This document shows, piece by piece, positions 6,244 through 7,808 of a stretch of DNA of 7,808 nt. Every line of letters starts with the position of its first letter. The stretch's first letter is position 1. A program made the position numbers and the translations under genes. This DNA comes from JBQLZQ01 sp052168355. GTDB lineage: Bacteria > Pseudomonadota > Alphaproteobacteria > DSM-16000 > Inquilinaceae. The notes under the pieces were generated by a model. The model worked only from the letters and a program-made list of their open reading frames with translations, was not told the DNA's origin and did not search any database. Location: contig JBQLZQ010000062.1 of NCBI GenBank assembly GCA_052168355.1, forward strand, positions 1-7,808, read 5' to 3'.

Positions 6244-7251
6244 ATGGACGCCGAACCCATCGATGCCGGCGCAGCGTCGCCGCCTTTTCCGACGGCCACG
6301 GCCGCGCCCGATTATGCCGTCGAGGTCAGCGGCCTGACCAAGATCTACAAGGCCAGCGGCAAGTCGGCGGCCAAGACTGCGCTCAAGGGGATCGATCTGA
6401 AGATCCCGCGCGGCTCCCTGTTCGGCCTGCTGGGCCCCAACGGGGCCGGCAAATCCACGCTGATCAACATCCTGGCCGGTCTGGTCAACAAAACCGGCGG
6501 CACCGCCGCGGTGTGGGGCGCCGACATCGACCGCGACCCGCGCCGGGCGCGTTCGGCGATCGGCGTGGTGCCTCAGGAACTGAACATGGATCCGTTTTTC
6601 ACGCCGTACGAGATGCTGGACCTGCAGGCCGGACTCTATGGCGTGCCCAAGCGCGAGCGGCGGACCATGGAGATCCTGACGGCGCTGGGCCTGGCCGACA
6701 AGGCGCGGGCCTATTCCCGCACCCTGTCGGGCGGCATGCGGCGGCGGCTGATGGTGGCCAAGGCCATGGTCCATTCGCCGCCCGTGCTGGTGCTCGACGA
6801 GCCGACCGCCGGCGTCGACATCGAATTGCGCCAGCAGCTCTGGGCCAAGGTGCGGGATCTCAACCGCGCCGGCGTCACGGTGCTGCTCACCACGCACTAT
6901 CTGGAGGAAGCCGAGGAGCTGTGCGACAGCATCGCCATCATCAACCACGGGTCCGTGGTGGCGTGCGACACCACCGAAAACCTGCTGGCCCGCCTCGACA
7001 GCAAGACCCTGACCCTGGTGCTCAGCGATCCCCTGACCACCGTGCCGGCCGCCTTGGACGCATGGCAGGTCGAGCTGGCCGACCCGACCCGCCTGGTCAT
7101 CCGCTACCGGCCCAGCGAAACCCGACTGGGCGACGTGCTCAACGTCCTGAACGAGGCGGGGGTGCGCATCGGCGACCTGTCGACCGAGGAAACCGACCTG
7201 GAAGACATCTTCCTGCAGTTGACCCGCAGCGGCGCCGGGGATGACGACTAG
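6244..7251 (+). CDS. ABC transporter ATP-binding protein, YadG-like (ABC-2 type exporter)
   Basis: This is the cytoplasmic ATPase that powers an ABC-2 type membrane exporter. It has 335 residues from this start. An Ala/Pro-rich, probably disordered N-terminus (1-25) precedes the nucleotide-binding domain: Walker A GPNGAGKS (64-71), Q-loop VPQE (Q111), signature LSGGM (161-165), Walker B VLVLDEP (181-187; D185, E186) and switch histidine H218. All are intact. LVNKTGG, VPQE, SGGMRRRLM, EPTAGVDIELR and TTHYLEEAEELC match E. coli YadG closely as remembered. The C-terminal part (about 255-335) fits the regulatory tail of that family. The substrate of YadG/YadH-type transporters is unknown to me. 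The start is uncertain: in-frame starts at 6103 (GTG), 6178 and 6187 are open, and none has a strong ribosome site. YadG normally pairs with a membrane permease, but here the next gene is a hydrolase that overlaps it by 11 bases. Confidence 0.9.
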   Translation: MDAEPIDAGAASPPFPTATAAPDYAVEVSGLTKIYKASGKSAAKTALKGIDLKIPRGSLFGLLGPNGAGKSTLINILAGLVNKTGGTAAVWGADIDRDPRRARSAIGVVPQELNMDPFFTPYEMLDLQAGLYGVPKRERRTMEILTALGLADKARAYSRTLSGGMRRRLMVAKAMVHSPPVLVLDEPTAGVDIELRQQLWAKVRDLNRAGVTVLLTTHYLEEAEELCDSIAIINHGSVVACDTTENLLARLDSKTLTLVLSDPLTTVPAALDAWQVELADPTRLVIRYRPSETRLGDVLNVLNEAGVRIGDLSTEETDLEDIFLQLTRSGAGDDD

Positions 7252-7808
7252 GAACGTCGCCAGGGGCCTGGCGGCCCTCGCCCTCCTGGCGCTGACCGGG
7301 TGCGTCGGTGCGGCCCAGCCCATGGGGCCGGCCCTGGCGCCGCCGTCGCTGACCACGGAGTCCCTGATTGCCGCCGACGGTCATGTCCTGCCGCTGCGGC
7401 AATGGCTGCCGGACGACGGGGCGCCCACTGCCGTGATCCTGGCCCTGCACGGTTTCAACGACTACGCGCAGGCCTTCGCCGAGGCGGGGCCGGCCTGGGC
7501 CGCCCGGGGCATCGGCACCTATGCCTACGATCAGCGCGGGTTCGGCGCCACGGCCCGGCCGGGGATCTGGCCGGGGGCGGACACCCTGGTCGCCGACGCG
7601 GCGGCGGCGGCCGCCGGCCTGCGAGCCCGCCACCCGGACGTGCCCTTCTATCTGCTGGGCGAAAGCATGGGCGGGGCGGTGGCCCTGGCGCTGGTGACGG
7701 GGCCCGAGCCGCCGCCGGTCGACGGCCTGATCCTGGTGGCGCCCGCCGCCTGGGGCAACGATCTGATGCCGTTCTACCAGCGCGCCGCCCTGTGGCTGAC
7801 CGTCAACA
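7241..7808 (+). CDS. Lipoprotein alpha/beta hydrolase (lysophospholipase / serine hydrolase family), 3' end outside window
   Basis: This is a frame open to the window edge, showing 189 residues. It begins with a lipoprotein signal peptide: an arginine-containing n-region, the hydrophobic stretch GLAALALLAL, and lipobox LTGC with C21 as the lipidated residue. V22 follows rather than Asp, which favours the outer membrane under the usual +2 rule. The mature part is an alpha/beta hydrolase: oxyanion-hole HGF (70-72), YDQRGFG (96-102), and nucleophile elbow GESMGG (140-145) with Ser142. The acid and histidine of the triad would lie beyond the edge. The pattern is that of the Hydrolase_4 / monoglyceride lipase-lysophospholipase group, so lipid or ester cleavage in the periplasm or outer membrane is likely; the actual substrate is unknown. 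The ATG at 7241 overlaps the end of the ABC ATPase gene by 11 bases, indicating one operon and coupled translation. Confidence 0.88.
   Translation, partial: MTTRNVARGLAALALLALTGCVGAAQPMGPALAPPSLTTESLIAADGHVLPLRQWLPDDGAPTAVILALHGFNDYAQAFAEAGPAWAARGIGTYAYDQRGFGATARPGIWPGADTLVADAAAAAAGLRARHPDVPFYLLGESMGGAVALALVTGPEPPPVDGLILVAPAAWGNDLMPFYQRAALWLTVN

Noticed and set aside
5824..7356. A very long minus-strand open frame (510 codons) antisense to the ABC ATPase
   Set aside because: Only its last 70 codons look like a real protein (zf-CHCC). The rest is the compositional shadow of a GC-rich gene, with no recognisable motif.
1..7808. Mobile element, defence island or biosynthetic cluster
   Set aside because: There is no transposase, integrase, toxin-antitoxin, nuclease-effector or synthase gene. 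Composition looks even and the genes are mostly conserved housekeeping types.

Overview
The window is chromosomal housekeeping and accessory DNA from a GC-rich bacterium. An alphaproteobacterium, possibly near the Rhodospirillales, fits best. The reasons are the heavy G/C use at third codon positions, a CHCC zinc-finger protein resembling the mitochondrial complex I subunit NDUFS6, an HSDL2-type dehydrogenase very close to the animal enzyme, and a NudC of about 310 residues. The lineage is inferred from protein resemblance only. Coding density is high. No tRNA, rRNA, insertion sequence, prophage or CRISPR array is visible.

Left part (1-1910, minus strand): a nudC-type NADH/NAD-capped-RNA pyrophosphatase is followed, with a 4-base stop/start overlap, by an arginase-family ureohydrolase. 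The pair looks like one transcript. It ends 8 bases before a perfect 38-base palindrome at the window edge. The ureohydrolase has all its metal ligands but departs from arginase at substrate-binding positions.

Centre (1911-5745): a 133-base divergent spacer holds a long interrupted dyad. It leads on the plus strand to a short-chain dehydrogenase of the HSDL2 type. That gene converges on polA (minus strand), a full three-domain DNA polymerase I with its 5' nuclease, proofreading and polymerase motifs all intact.

Right part (5746-7808): a 70-residue CHCC zinc-finger protein lies upstream of polA on the same strand. A divergent control region carries two exact 13-base direct repeats spaced 22 bases apart. 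It separates this gene from a plus-strand operon made of a YadG-like ABC-2 type ATPase and an overlapping lipoprotein alpha/beta hydrolase, which runs off the window.

I see no clear undescribed multi-gene system. The points most worth a second look are the altered substrate pocket of the ureohydrolase, the missing expected serine in the HSDL2-like enzyme, the 38-base palindrome, the two dyad/direct-repeat control regions, and the pairing of an ABC ATPase with a lipoprotein hydrolase where a permease would be expected.
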